A program made the position numbers and the translations under genes. The notes under the pieces were generated by a model. That model worked only from the letters and a program-made list of their open reading frames with translations, did not search any database and was not told the DNA's origin. Below are positions 45,361 to 53,654 of a DNA stretch of 64,000 nucleotides, in pieces. The DNA is from a virus. The first letter of the stretch is position 1. Each line of letters begins with the position of its first letter. Where the stretch lies: positions 62,001-126,000 of the IMG/VR virus record IMGVR_UViG_3300033148_006964; one strand, 5' to 3'.

Positions 45361-48300
45361 TATCTCCCTCCTTCAATCTTTTTTCTAGCCAATTATTAAA
45401 CATTTTAGTCTTTTTATATCGACCATGTTTTGTACGTACAATACAATTCCTCGTGATTAAAGTACTTATTAATTTTTGAGATGCGTCACCTATAAACATA
45501 TCATTTGATTTAATTTCATCTGAATTAGCATTTACCATATATATAGTTCTATCTGCAACTCTACATAAATAGTCAATAAATACTTGCTTAATCCCACCAT
45601 CCGTAAGGTCTTCATCTTTAAATAGAATATCTATATTTATATATTTCAAAATATTCATCATAAATCTCATATCACCTAATGTTTCTGCTTTGCGTTTCAT
45701 TACAGAATAACTATCTAATTTCATATTAGGATGACAATATAATTCATTTAAAAATTCAACTATATAAGCTACATGCTCTTTTGTAACACTTACCTTATCC
45801 CAATCATTTGGCATATGAGAGTATAAAAGAGTAGCTAAAGACACCGACAATCTAACAAGTTTAGCTCGCATTTCTTGATTAATAAGTTCTGTTGATGAAT
45901 GAAATTTTTTAAGTAATTTTATATGAGCTTCATTAATATACTCTTCAAGACCTTCTTCAAAAATAAAATCTTCAGGTTTTCTGGAGTATGCCCACATAAT
46001 AAGATGTCTACATTGAAATTCAGTAAACTCAGTTGCTATAGGTTTATAAGAAGACGCAAAATCATTACTAGAAATATCATCTCTTCTAACTACAAAACCA
46101 AGATCAAATCTAGATAAAACCTCACTCTTATAACACAAGTCTTTTAAAAAATTAATACCATAACTATATCCTTCTTCTGTATCATCATGCATTACACGTT
46201 TGTTAGATAACATAATTTTCCTGGTACGTGCAGGTGACTTTCCAGATACAATTTTATTTATTTCAGCTATTCCACTTGATCTCATAGGAGTTAAATCATT
46301 AAGTTGATTTATGCTCAGATTCGCAAGTTCGTCTATAGTTAAAAGGCCGCCATCATTCATAGGTATTTTTCCCCATTTAATGGCATTTTGATTCATAAAT
46401 TTAACTATGCCTCCTAACAATCCAGTTCGTGCTACAGCATCAGAACAATCAACCTTTTCACCTATCTTATAATGATTATGGAAAAAATCAGCTACCAACG
46501 TCTTGCCGCAACGTGAGTCTCCAGCCACAATCGACTCTACCCATCCTCTAGTTACATTTGGAAGTAACCTTTTATTTCTAATTTCAATTGGAGAAAAGAA
46601 TGTTAAATCAAGCATCGCTATAAGTTCTCGACGCCCATCCAGCCCAATAGCGTTTCCAAACGCTTCATATCTTTTATATAAATGCTTTTTTATTGACTCA
46701 CCTTTAGCTGGCCTGAACACTTGAAACAGATCATGCGTTTTTTGATCCATTTGAAATTTTTCAATAGATGTAGCAATAGGTTCTGCTTCATCTAAAAACA
46801 ATACTACATATTGTCCATTCCAGGCGGTAGTTTGAATACCTTTAAAAATATAAGATTTATTTGGATACAAATCCTGTTCACCAATCATATAAGCATGAAT
46901 ATTAATATCAGATATTCCTGTTTTTTGAATATTTGTTTTCTTAAACTCAAATTCTTCAACATCTCTTGCAAGTTCAACATGAGATATTTTTTGTGGATTA
47001 AAATTTACTAATTTTACAAAAGGACAAGTCTTTGGTATTCTTAATAATTTTTTTTGCTGAGTATCCATATCTCTTGCTGGCGTCTCAATCATACCAAGAA
47101 TATCGTGTTCACTAAGCTCTATCATGTGAGGATTTTTTGTAACCGTTGGGTGAGTTCCTGCTCTAACAAAATTAAATACTACAGGTTGTTTTGCATCAAA
47201 TTCAGGCATACATGATAATACGCAATTACTACAACTTCTACGTCTTTCATTTTCATAATCTAATAAATTACATGTAGCTTTACATTTAGTCCAGTAAAAA
47301 TAAGATCTACTATCAAAATTAGAAACAGAAGCTATAAGTTCTAATTTTATATTACCATTTGGAGAATAATATTTTGCAGTTCTAGCCTCTTGAAGAGTAA
47401 CTTTACAATTTTTACAATCTTTTCTAGAAAAATCTTCTGTATATACAGGAGTGTCTTTAATTAATTGTAAATATCTACTTAGCGCTTGACTTTCATCAAA
47501 ACCATTTTTTTTCATAAAATCAGTAAAATCTGTTTCTTTTCTTTTTTGTTTTCCATTTACTTCTTTCATTAATTCTGGATCTAATCCATATTTATTAATA
47601 TCAGACTTATCAAGATCAATTATTTTAATTTGCTTAGCAAATGGATATAAAGAGTGAGCTAATTTTAAAGCACCATCTCTTCCAGCTTTATCTGAATCAA
47701 AACAAATAACAAAATCTTTATTACCAAATAAAGCTTGGCATTCTTTTTTGCTAAACATTTTTAAAATATTAGTAATAGACTTAGATCCCATTGTTACCGC
47801 ACCATCAATGCCAAACGCTAAAGCACAATAAGCATCAGGTTCACCTTCAAAAAATGTTATATGAGAAGCCATTAAACTACCTATAGGGGTAGCCTTCATA
47901 TCACGCCCTCTATGCTTATGCACCCATTTATAGGCTTGATTTGTATTCCATGGATCATATGATTTAAGATTAACTAGATCGCCATTACCATCTATAATAG
48001 GAAAAACAATTCTACGACGTTCATCAAGACCTATTTGATATTTATTAATCAAATCTATAGTAATATTTCTGGTGTTGTTTAAATACAACAACCGATCTTC
48101 ATCTTTAAGGAGTCTTTTAACACATACATCTAACTCTGACATTGGAGACGTGTTCATTTTTTTTACTAGATCTGCTAATTCTGATGGTAGTATGTAAGGT
48201 TTTCCTGTTTTTTGATAGTATTCGCTTTGAATAGAATCGTATAATTTTTGTATATTTTCACAATCATCTTCAAAGTTTGGATCATCTTTATTTGTTGGAA

Positions 48301-48658
48301 TGTCTTTAAATGTATTTTGAAGATTACAAAAATCAATAACGAAATCAGTATAATGTTCTCCGTATTCTCCACCCTTAAGATAATCACTCCAGTATGACTG
48401 GAAATTACCAGATATGCCGCAAGTGAAACATTGCCACTTGCCTGTATTATTATCAACTGATAATGAAGGGAAAGTATCAACTCCATCATTGTGGCCACCA
48501 GTATTCCAACAGTAAAAATTCCCGTCTCCCTTTTGTCGCCACCCCAACCTTTGATATACACTATGGAATTGATTTTCCATTGCTATTTGAGCTGCTGCGA
48601 ATAATGATTTTAGAGCGTCTTTTTTTACATGATACTTTCTAGTACTTTTGTTATTCAT
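45242..48658 (-). CDS. TOPRIM primase fused to MCM-like AAA+ helicase
   Basis: 1138 residues. The N-terminus has a zinc-binding C/H...CFTCG cluster (about 50-78). A TOPRIM domain follows, with FEGEPDAY (about 269) and CFDSDKAGRDG (about 319). A second cysteine cluster lies at about 415-480. The C-terminal AAA+ domain has Walker A GDSRCGKT (about 712), Walker B LLTIDEL (about 774) and an MCM-type LSRFDL arginine-finger motif (about 849). TOPRIM primases make RNA primers and MCM helicases unwind DNA ahead of them. T7-type phages use a different DnaB-like partner, so the MCM-like C-terminal half is notable. The last 119 bases overlap the next gene. Confidence 0.88.
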   Translation of the reverse strand: MNNKSTRKYHVKKDALKSLFAAAQIAMENQFHSVYQRLGWRQKGDGNFYCWNTGGHNDGVDTFPSLSVDNNTGKWQCFTCGISGNFQSYWSDYLKGGEYGEHYTDFVIDFCNLQNTFKDIPTNKDDPNFEDDCENIQKLYDSIQSEYYQKTGKPYILPSELADLVKKMNTSPMSELDVCVKRLLKDEDRLLYLNNTRNITIDLINKYQIGLDERRRIVFPIIDGNGDLVNLKSYDPWNTNQAYKWVHKHRGRDMKATPIGSLMASHITFFEGEPDAYCALAFGIDGAVTMGSKSITNILKMFSKKECQALFGNKDFVICFDSDKAGRDGALKLAHSLYPFAKQIKIIDLDKSDINKYGLDPELMKEVNGKQKRKETDFTDFMKKNGFDESQALSRYLQLIKDTPVYTEDFSRKDCKNCKVTLQEARTAKYYSPNGNIKLELIASVSNFDSRSYFYWTKCKATCNLLDYENERRRSCSNCVLSCMPEFDAKQPVVFNFVRAGTHPTVTKNPHMIELSEHDILGMIETPARDMDTQQKKLLRIPKTCPFVKLVNFNPQKISHVELARDVEEFEFKKTNIQKTGISDINIHAYMIGEQDLYPNKSYIFKGIQTTAWNGQYVVLFLDEAEPIATSIEKFQMDQKTHDLFQVFRPAKGESIKKHLYKRYEAFGNAIGLDGRRELIAMLDLTFFSPIEIRNKRLLPNVTRGWVESIVAGDSRCGKTLVADFFHNHYKIGEKVDCSDAVARTGLLGGIVKFMNQNAIKWGKIPMNDGGLLTIDELANLSINQLNDLTPMRSSGIAEINKIVSGKSPARTRKIMLSNKRVMHDDTEEGYSYGINFLKDLCYKSEVLSRFDLGFVVRRDDISSNDFASSYKPIATEFTEFQCRHLIMWAYSRKPEDFIFEEGLEEYINEAHIKLLKKFHSSTELINQEMRAKLVRLSVSLATLLYSHMPNDWDKVSVTKEHVAYIVEFLNELYCHPNMKLDSYSVMKRKAETLGDMRFMMNILKYINIDILFKDEDLTDGGIKQVFIDYLCRVADRTIYMVNANSDEIKSNDMFIGDASQKLISTLITRNCIVRTKHGRYKKTKMFNNWLEKRLKEGDNAEQSDILELTASEPHLKIIETAKILSEGDGKLEKRNAS

Positions 48659-48673
48659 ACGACTGCCTTCCTG

Positions 48674-48705
48674 AAAAAAAATATCCTTATATAAAATAAG
48701 GATAT
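48674..48705 (-). terminator. Rho-independent terminator
   Basis: Perfect 10-bp stem ATATCCTTAT / ATAAGGATAT, followed by TTTTTTT on the minus strand. It is placed after the 109-residue gene, before the primase gene. Confidence 0.75.
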
Positions 48706-48708
48706 TAA

Positions 48709-49038
48709 TTATAAAATATTACTTAATAAATCTTCATTATTATTATCGGTCTCGTAATTGTCTTGATCGTCATCTGAGGTTATATCATTAAGATTTGGAG
48801 TTATATCTGGTAACTTTTTTTTAGATTCTTCACTTTCAGGGATTAGCATTGCATAACTTTTCATTGGTCTACACATTATATTTTTAGTATTTTTTCTTTC
48901 TATTGCCAACACCAATACAACTACTTTTTCTATTTTTATTGCGATTTCACAAGCTCCTGCAAAACCAGCAGCTTCATGCAGTTCGCATTGAACCCCATTA
49001 GAGAGTTCGATTTTAAATAACATTGTATCTGCCGCCAT
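48709..49038 (-). CDS. Unknown protein with acidic C-terminal tail
   Basis: 109 residues, ATG after AAGAAGGCAAG. A compact N-terminal beta-rich domain is followed by an acidic tail (DITSDDDQDNYETDNNN) that could mimic DNA or bind an enzyme. It is the first gene downstream of the classical sigma70 promoter at 49069-49097. Function unknown. Confidence 0.7.
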   Translation of the reverse strand: MAADTMLFKIELSNGVQCELHEAAGFAGACEIAIKIEKVVVLVLAIERKNTKNIMCRPMKSYAMLIPESEESKKKLPDITPNLNDITSDDDQDNYETDNNNEDLLSNIL

Positions 49039-49068
49039 AATTGTCTTGCCTTCTTTGAAGATGTATTA

Positions 49069-49097
49069 AATATAGCATTAATTTATGATTATTTCAA
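49069..49097 (-). promoter_or_regulatory. Classical sigma70-like promoter
   Basis: TTGAAA, 17 bp, TATATT on the minus strand with an upstream TGC. It points towards the 109-residue gene and beyond it the primase operon. Its form differs from the GTTATT set, so it is a candidate host-RNA-polymerase early promoter. Confidence 0.7.
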
Positions 49098-49243
49098 TCA
49101 CAATATGTAGGATGTTTTTACCGTTTGTAAATAAAAAAGTATTTTAATTACTACTTATTTAACATGTTTAAACACAACGCAATGTACATAGCTACATTTT
49201 ATGTCTAACATATGGTACCACTATATATAGATATTTTTATTTT
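49098..49243. other. Gene-free spacer, AT-rich
   Basis: No ORF with a ribosome site and no strong hairpin were seen. The region is over 75 percent A+T and may act as an UP-element-like upstream region of the sigma70 promoter. Confidence 0.4.
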
Positions 49244-49477
49244 TTATTTTTTAAGGGATTCTAAACTTTTTTTAGCACTTTCTTTTACTATATTTAAAAA
49301 TTCTTCTTTTAAAGAGCCATTACTGAATATTATATCAGATGGGTCTAATATGTAAAGCTTTGTTGCTAAAATAATATTAAGCCTTGAAGAGTCTTTGTTA
49401 GCATTTATTAATTTATTCATTTGTTCTCTGAGTGAATTATTTTGTCTTAATAGCTCACGTCTTGATATTTTGTTCAT
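49244..49477 (-). CDS. Small coiled-coil protein
   Basis: 77 residues, ATG after AAAAAGGAAATGTTTT. A predicted N-terminal coiled-coil (about residues 5-35, LLRQNNSLREQMNKL) is followed by a hydrophobic helix and a second helix. It is probably an oligomerising accessory factor. It precedes the sigma70 promoter region and reads into the same minus-strand set. Family unknown. Confidence 0.6.
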   Translation of the reverse strand: MNKISRRELLRQNNSLREQMNKLINANKDSSRLNIILATKLYILDPSDIIFSNGSLKEEFLNIVKESAKKSLESLKK

Positions 49478-49494
49478 AAAACATTTCCTTTTTG

Positions 49495-50025
49495 TTAATC
49501 AACTTGAATTCCTTTTAAATCAAACTTATCTATCATAGTTAATAGAGCTTCAGCGTTTCCTTTTGCATCATCTACTGGGTTATGAGTATGTTTAGTTTTT
49601 CTAAGATGTTTAAAATTTTTCCTCATATTGCCAACAAGTCCTTTATAAAGGTCTCCTATATTTCTTGACGAATGACCAAACGGATCGTAACCAAGATGCT
49701 CTATAAAATAATAATGTGTGAACATCCAATCAAAACCATTATTGTCTGAATAATAAATAGGACGACCATTACTATTTTTTTGTATCCAACTATTGAATTC
49801 AGACATAGCTTTTAAAGCATTACAAGGGTAAAGCATTGTTTCAGCTCTTGTAGTTCCGATTGACTTTAAAGCTTCTGTTAACCAATTGTTAGTTTGAGGT
49901 ATTATTTTTCTATGAAAAGTTACATCTAATTCACCATGCTTTAATAATACAGCTCCAATTTCTATCATGTTATAAATTCCAGGCACTGGGCCGTCTGCTT
50001 CTATATCGATTATAAAATCACTCAT
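49495..50025 (-). CDS. DEDDh 3'-5' exonuclease (RNase T/DnaQ superfamily)
   Basis: The start ATG at 50025 lies behind AAAGTGGGGTGAG; an upstream ATG at 50133 lies inside the neighbouring gene. The protein is 176 residues with D-I-E-A-D-G-P at residues about 5-11, F-D-W-M in the middle (about 98-101), and H-N-P-V-D-D-A-K-G-N-A (about 148-158), the DEDDh catalytic set. It acts as a 3'-5' exonuclease on DNA or RNA; as a stand-alone phage enzyme it may proofread or process RNA. It is distinct from the nuclease fusion at 39234-41348. Confidence 0.85.
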   Translation of the reverse strand: MSDFIIDIEADGPVPGIYNMIEIGAVLLKHGELDVTFHRKIIPQTNNWLTEALKSIGTTRAETMLYPCNALKAMSEFNSWIQKNSNGRPIYYSDNNGFDWMFTHYYFIEHLGYDPFGHSSRNIGDLYKGLVGNMRKNFKHLRKTKHTHNPVDDAKGNAEALLTMIDKFDLKGIQVD

Positions 50026-50044
50026 CTCACCCCACTTTAAAAAA

Positions 50045-50377
50045 TTAATAATTAAAATGTTGTCTAATTTCTTCCTCAGTTTTTTTAGTTTTATTAAAAA
50101 ATTTTCCACATTCAACGCATACAAATATATCATCTAATTCAGTCAATCCATGTAACCCATCTGAACTATCTGGACATTCATCATTTGCCATAACGTTTTC
50201 AACAGATATATCAAATACACTATCAATTTTTGGCTCAAGTTTATTCAATGTTTTAGATATTAATTCAGATACAATTACCCAATCTTTTTTGCTAGCTGAT
50301 ATAGGTGCTGTAATTTGAATAAATGGTGTATCTATTTTTACTATATCTTCTATAAGTTTTTTATTAAAATATTCCAT
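50045..50377 (-). CDS. Unknown protein with CxxC pair
   Basis: 110 residues, ATG after AAAGGAATATTATAAA. The C-terminus has a cysteine cluster, one Cys in ANDECPD and a C-V-E-C-G pair, which could bind a metal. The N-terminal half is alpha/beta. It sits directly before the DEDDh exonuclease. No family recognised. Confidence 0.65.
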   Translation of the reverse strand: MEYFNKKLIEDIVKIDTPFIQITAPISASKKDWVIVSELISKTLNKLEPKIDSVFDISVENVMANDECPDSSDGLHGLTELDDIFVCVECGKFFNKTKKTEEEIRQHFNY

Positions 50378-50402
50378 TTTTATAATATTCCTTTTTTTTA
50401 GA

Positions 50403-50438
50403 TAAAAAAAAGACCTGTCATAATAACATGACAGGTCT
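50403..50438 (-). terminator. Rho-independent terminator
   Basis: Ten-bp stem AGACCTGTCA / TGACAGGTCT followed on the minus strand by TTTTTTT. It ends the single-gene transcript made by promoter A. Confidence 0.85.
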
Positions 50439-50458
50439 GCATAGGAAGTCGAGGTTTC

Positions 50459-50584
50459 CTACTTTGCTTCTTTTTTTGTTGTCTTTTTTGTTGTTCTGTT
50501 TTTTAGCTTTCCACCAAAAAACATCCCTGCTGCACCAGCTGCTGCTGTGACTACATATGAGCCAATTTTTATTGCGAGTGCCAT
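50459..50584 (-). CDS. Small membrane/Ala-Gly-rich protein (41 aa)
   Basis: ATG at 50584 behind a GAGGCCTTT site, 41 residues. A hydrophobic N-terminal segment (residues about 2-22, ALAIKIGSYVVTAAAGAAG) is followed by a lysine/threonine-rich tail (KKTTKKEAK). It resembles small phage membrane proteins that insert into the inner membrane. It has its own promoter (A) and terminator, forming a monocistronic unit, so it is probably strongly expressed. Confidence 0.75.
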   Translation of the reverse strand: MALAIKIGSYVVTAAAGAAGMFFGGKLKNRTTKKTTKKEAK

Positions 50585-50635
50585 AAAGGCCTCCTTTTTA
50601 AAGAAATATGATATCTACACTTCTATTCCATTATA

Positions 50636-50663
50636 GTTATACCACGTTTTTGTTAAAAATAAC
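50636..50663 (-). promoter_or_regulatory. Phage-type promoter A
   Basis: GTTATT, 16 bp with TGG at the end, TATAAC, TATAATGG on the minus strand. Exact match to the set consensus, 52 bp upstream of the 41-residue gene and the only gene before the terminator. Confidence 0.85.
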
Positions 50664-50671
50664 AAAAAATC

Positions 50672-50857
50672 TTATGCTTTAACTACCACGCCATCTTTTA
50701 ACAAATATCCTGGAAAATTAGTGTTTAAAACACCCTCTTTAGCGCTTTTTAAAAGAGCCTTATGAGCTCTTTTAACCTTTTCTTTGTTAGCGGATCTTGC
50801 AGCTAATTTTAAATCTTTGTGCTTCTTTAAATTTTCTCTCCACACATTGTCTGGCAT
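50672..50857 (-). CDS. Small basic protein (61 aa)
   Basis: 61 residues, ATG after AAAGGAAAATCATT. Lysine-rich, helical (LKLAARSANKEKVKRAHKALLK). Likely a small nucleic-acid-binding or protein-binding factor. It is followed immediately downstream by promoter A, so it is the last gene of a minus-strand set. Confidence 0.6.
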   Translation of the reverse strand: MPDNVWRENLKKHKDLKLAARSANKEKVKRAHKALLKSAKEGVLNTNFPGYLLKDGVVVKA

Positions 50858-50870
50858 AATGATTTTCCTT

Positions 50871-51122
50871 TCAATCTTTAAGAATGCTATCCATTTTTAT
50901 ATATTCTTTTTTAATAAACTCTTTGATGATATCAAAGTCAATCACCTCAGAATACCCACTTTTAACTTTAATGAGCAAACCCCCTGTTGTATACGATTCA
51001 ATACTATAAGAAACTTTATGAGGTATTACTTTGTATTTAACATACCCATATATCTCCTCTTGTTTTATATGAAAATTTTTAATTAATGTTATTTTATGCA
51101 TCTTATCTCCCTTTTCACTCAA
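50871..51122 (-). CDS. Small unknown protein (83 aa)
   Basis: 83 residues. A beta-rich small domain with a short basic N-terminus (MHKITLIKNFH, from the second Met) and acidic C-terminal helix. It overlaps the upstream DUF488-like gene's stop by 8 bp, suggesting coupled translation. Confidence 0.6.
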   Translation of the reverse strand: MSEKGDKMHKITLIKNFHIKQEEIYGYVKYKVIPHKVSYSIESYTTGGLLIKVKSGYSEVIDFDIIKEFIKKEYIKMDSILKD

Positions 51123-51531
51123 ACATATCGATTTGTTGAATTATTTGTCGAGGCTTCACGTTTAAAGTCTTATGGCCAAGCTCAGTTATCATTTCACCTG
51201 TATAACTAAATATCCATTCTTGAATAAATTGCCGGTGGCATGGCCTTCCTATCTTTTCATAACAACATAAAACACAATCTTTGTATTTTTTAAGAATAGT
51301 TTCAGGGTTAAGGCCTAGAAGTATAAGATTAGCAACATAAGATGCCTGATAACTTTCAACGTTAATTATATTAAGCTTAAATCTATCTAATAACTCTGAG
51401 TTTGGAGCCAACTCCGACGCCGTACTGTGGCGCCACCATTTAGGTGTCTTTGCTGCTATAGAAAACAGTTTAAGCTTTCCTGATTGAACTAATGGATGCC
51501 TTGTTGCTCTACTAAAATATGATACTTTCAT
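51115..51531 (-). CDS. DUF488-like protein
   Basis: 138 residues behind CAGGAGAATACT-ATG. The middle has the VESYQASYVANLILLGLN stretch and a CVLCCYEKIG-RPCHRQFIQEW pattern (about 88-110), which matches the conserved C-x-E-K ... CHR core of DUF488-family proteins. That family is small and of unclear function, possibly redox or nucleotide-binding. Promoter B lies about 40 bases upstream of its start. Confidence 0.6.
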   Translation of the reverse strand: MKVSYFSRATRHPLVQSGKLKLFSIAAKTPKWWRHSTASELAPNSELLDRFKLNIINVESYQASYVANLILLGLNPETILKKYKDCVLCCYEKIGRPCHRQFIQEWIFSYTGEMITELGHKTLNVKPRQIIQQIDMFE

Positions 51532-51540
51532 AGTATTCTC

Positions 51541-51580
51541 CTGGTATAAATAATTATATTTACTATCATAGTTATACCAG
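51541..51580. promoter_or_regulatory. Palindrome overlapping promoter B (operator candidate)
   Basis: Perfect nine-base inverted repeat CTGGTATAA / TTATACCAG separated by 22 bases. It overlaps the -10 of promoter B and is placed like a repressor site. Confidence 0.45.
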
Positions 51581-51598
51581 ATTTTTGTTTTTAATAAC
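51571..51598 (-). promoter_or_regulatory. Phage-type promoter B
   Basis: GTTATT, 16 bp ending TGG, TATAAC, TATGATAG on the minus strand. It lies in the last codons of the 69-residue gene and points at the DUF488-like gene. Confidence 0.8.
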
Positions 51599-51775
51599 TG
51601 TTTTTTTTATAAAATTAAATAAATCTTCAAATATAGTCGATATCATTAAAATAATTAATAAAATCCCCATAGATATGCATGCTATTATTACACACATTCC
51701 AATGTAACCATATTCTATTATTTTTTTTAAAAAAGATTGAATTGATTTTATGGCTTTATTTTTATTATTTGTCAT
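51572..51775 (-). CDS. Small membrane protein
   Basis: Start ATG at 51775 after AAGGAGTGTTA; an upstream GTG in the same frame is less likely. 67 residues with a predicted transmembrane helix in the middle (about 20-47, IGMCVIIACISMGILLIILMI) and a basic N-terminus. It sits between pncB and promoter B, and its stop overlaps the promoter B core. Confidence 0.65.
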   Translation of the reverse strand: MTNNKNKAIKSIQSFLKKIIEYGYIGMCVIIACISMGILLIILMISTIFEDLFNFIKKTVIKNKNLV

Positions 51776-51790
51776 TAACACTCCTTTTCT

Positions 51791-52969
51791 TTATTGTAAA
51801 AGTTTTTTTAAATATTGAAGATAACTATCGTTTTCACACATACATTTACCAGGAGAATCACTGATCTTAGCCACAGGCCTTCCATTGACCTCTACAAGCT
51901 TATATACGTTCTGTAGAGGTATTATACCAACATCATTGGTAAGGTTAGTGCCGATGCCGAAAGAACACTTTATTTTTCCTTTACAATAATCAGCGATCTC
52001 TATTGCTTTTGGGATAGTAAGGCCATCTGAGAATACAATAGTTTTTCCAAGCGGGTTTACTTTTAAAGACTTGTAAGACTTAATAATCTTTTTAGCAAAA
52101 GTAATTGGGTTTCCCGAATCGTGTCGAACGCCATCGTATACTCTTAAAAAGTATGGCTTAGAATCTTTAAGGAATTTATCAACCCCAAGTGTATCTGATA
52201 ACGCAATAGATAATTGACTCCCATAAAAATTACGCCAAATATCAAGTGCTTTTCGTTGAGAATCAAGAGGGTGACGAAACGCTTGATAATAGCAAACAAA
52301 TTCATGAGCGAAAGTGCCTACTGGTGTTAAATTAAAATCCATAGCAAGCTTAACATTGCTGGTTCCAGTAAAAATTTCTGACGGAAAAATTCCAGAAAGA
52401 TTCTTAATAACAGTTCTATGCCATTTTCTAGTAAACGCTCTTCTTGTGCCAAAATCTACAAATTTGAATTCATTATTTTCAGTGTAATCTACTATAAGCC
52501 TCATTTTTTCATTTAGCCTCTCCATACCAGTTTTACGCTCTACAGAGTAGTCGTAATGTTTATTATTATGAAGTGAGTATACTTCATGTACTATTTGAAG
52601 AAGATATATTTCCCACATCATAACTTGTAAGATTGGCCCTTCAGCCCATATTTCGAGACGTCCAAGATCATTACTAATATGAAGATATTGTTTATCAAGT
52701 TGGAATGTCTCAAGATAATTCAAGTATTCAGAGCAGAAGAATGATAAGTTTCTTAGATAATTAATTTCCTTTTTAGTGAACCTTAAATTACACAAGTTTA
52801 TTAATCTTTTATCAACTTCATCTTTACACTTATATAAATTTCTAGTTTCTTTAGATTCATTTTCATTTCTACATTTAAACCTGTATTTAGCTATGCTATC
52901 AGAATCTTGATAAAAAAATATCTGCTGCATAGTAAACTTGTACAGGTCATTATATAATAAACTTTGCAT
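51791..52969 (-). CDS. pncB: Nicotinate phosphoribosyltransferase
   Basis: 392 residues, close to the usual about 400. The enzyme makes nicotinate mononucleotide from nicotinate and PRPP in the Preiss-Handler branch of NAD salvage. The conserved GTFAHEF motif (about 214-220, with the phosphorylated His), FGTRRAF, the VYDGVRHDSGNP stretch and FSDGL are all present. Start ATG at 52969. The nicotinamidase gene stands 12 bp upstream, so nicotinamide can be recycled to nicotinate mononucleotide within one operon. Confidence 0.92.
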   Translation of the reverse strand: MQSLLYNDLYKFTMQQIFFYQDSDSIAKYRFKCRNENESKETRNLYKCKDEVDKRLINLCNLRFTKKEINYLRNLSFFCSEYLNYLETFQLDKQYLHISNDLGRLEIWAEGPILQVMMWEIYLLQIVHEVYSLHNNKHYDYSVERKTGMERLNEKMRLIVDYTENNEFKFVDFGTRRAFTRKWHRTVIKNLSGIFPSEIFTGTSNVKLAMDFNLTPVGTFAHEFVCYYQAFRHPLDSQRKALDIWRNFYGSQLSIALSDTLGVDKFLKDSKPYFLRVYDGVRHDSGNPITFAKKIIKSYKSLKVNPLGKTIVFSDGLTIPKAIEIADYCKGKIKCSFGIGTNLTNDVGIIPLQNVYKLVEVNGRPVAKISDSPGKCMCENDSYLQYLKKLLQ

Positions 52970-52981
52970 AATATTTTCTCC

Positions 52982-53617
52982 TTATAGATCACAAACGAGA
53001 TCTGTTTTTATTATAGATGCACCCATCTTGTTCATTTCTTTAATGGCAGTTTCATGGTTGTCTTCATTGCTAATAAATATTCCCGCCGTTGCGTCTTCAA
53101 CAACATAAACCTTATCTAAGATATGTCCCATTTCGTTAATTAAACCCTTGACTGCTGCTATAACACAAAAATTTGTAGCCACGCCAGAAACGACAACGCT
53201 GTCTATGCTATTAAGCACAAGTATTTTTGTAAGGTTGTCTGGTTGTCCAAGCTCTTTGTCCCATATGTCACACGTTGCCTTTTCAAAAATATAATTGCAA
53301 ACAGGTTCTACTATAAAGTTTGAAAGTTCACTTCCTAACTTACTTTTTATACAGTTACAAAAAACCATATTTGTTTCTGGAATTTTCTTATGCCCATCTG
53401 TATTAGCCATACAATGCGGAGGGAACCTATTAAACTCCGGGTCGTCATCTTTATGAGTGTCAACAGTAGCAACGATAGGAATTGAGTGATTGCAGCAATG
53501 AAAGGTTAAATCTCTAAGGTTTTTCTTAATATTTTTTGCGCCCGGAACGTACAATGCTCCATCCTCATTCATAAAATCATTTTGTGTATCAATGTCAAGA
53601 AATAAAAAGTTACCCAT
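52982..53617 (-). CDS. pncA: Nicotinamidase (isochorismatase-like hydrolase)
   Basis: 211 residues, ATG after AAAGGAATTATT. It hydrolyses nicotinamide to nicotinate. Key residues are D in DIDTQNDF (about 8-15), the metal-binding region DTHKDDDPEF then PPHC (about 53-69), and the nucleophile Cys in GVATNFCVI (about 150). The active-site Lys is in the expected region. It sits directly before pncB in the same operon. The pair converts the product of NAD-cleaving enzymes back towards NAD, with host NadD/NadE completing the pathway. Confidence 0.9.
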   Translation of the reverse strand: MGNFLFLDIDTQNDFMNEDGALYVPGAKNIKKNLRDLTFHCCNHSIPIVATVDTHKDDDPEFNRFPPHCMANTDGHKKIPETNMVFCNCIKSKLGSELSNFIVEPVCNYIFEKATCDIWDKELGQPDNLTKILVLNSIDSVVVSGVATNFCVIAAVKGLINEMGHILDKVYVVEDATAGIFISNEDNHETAIKEMNKMGASIIKTDLVCDL

Positions 53618-53654
53618 AATAATTCCTTTACTTTAAAAATTAAGATTGTTTATT

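Noticed and set aside
48175-48561. 128-codon minus-strand ORF in another frame of the primase gene
   Set aside because: It lies entirely inside the zinc/TOPRIM coding region, which has clear motifs in the main frame.
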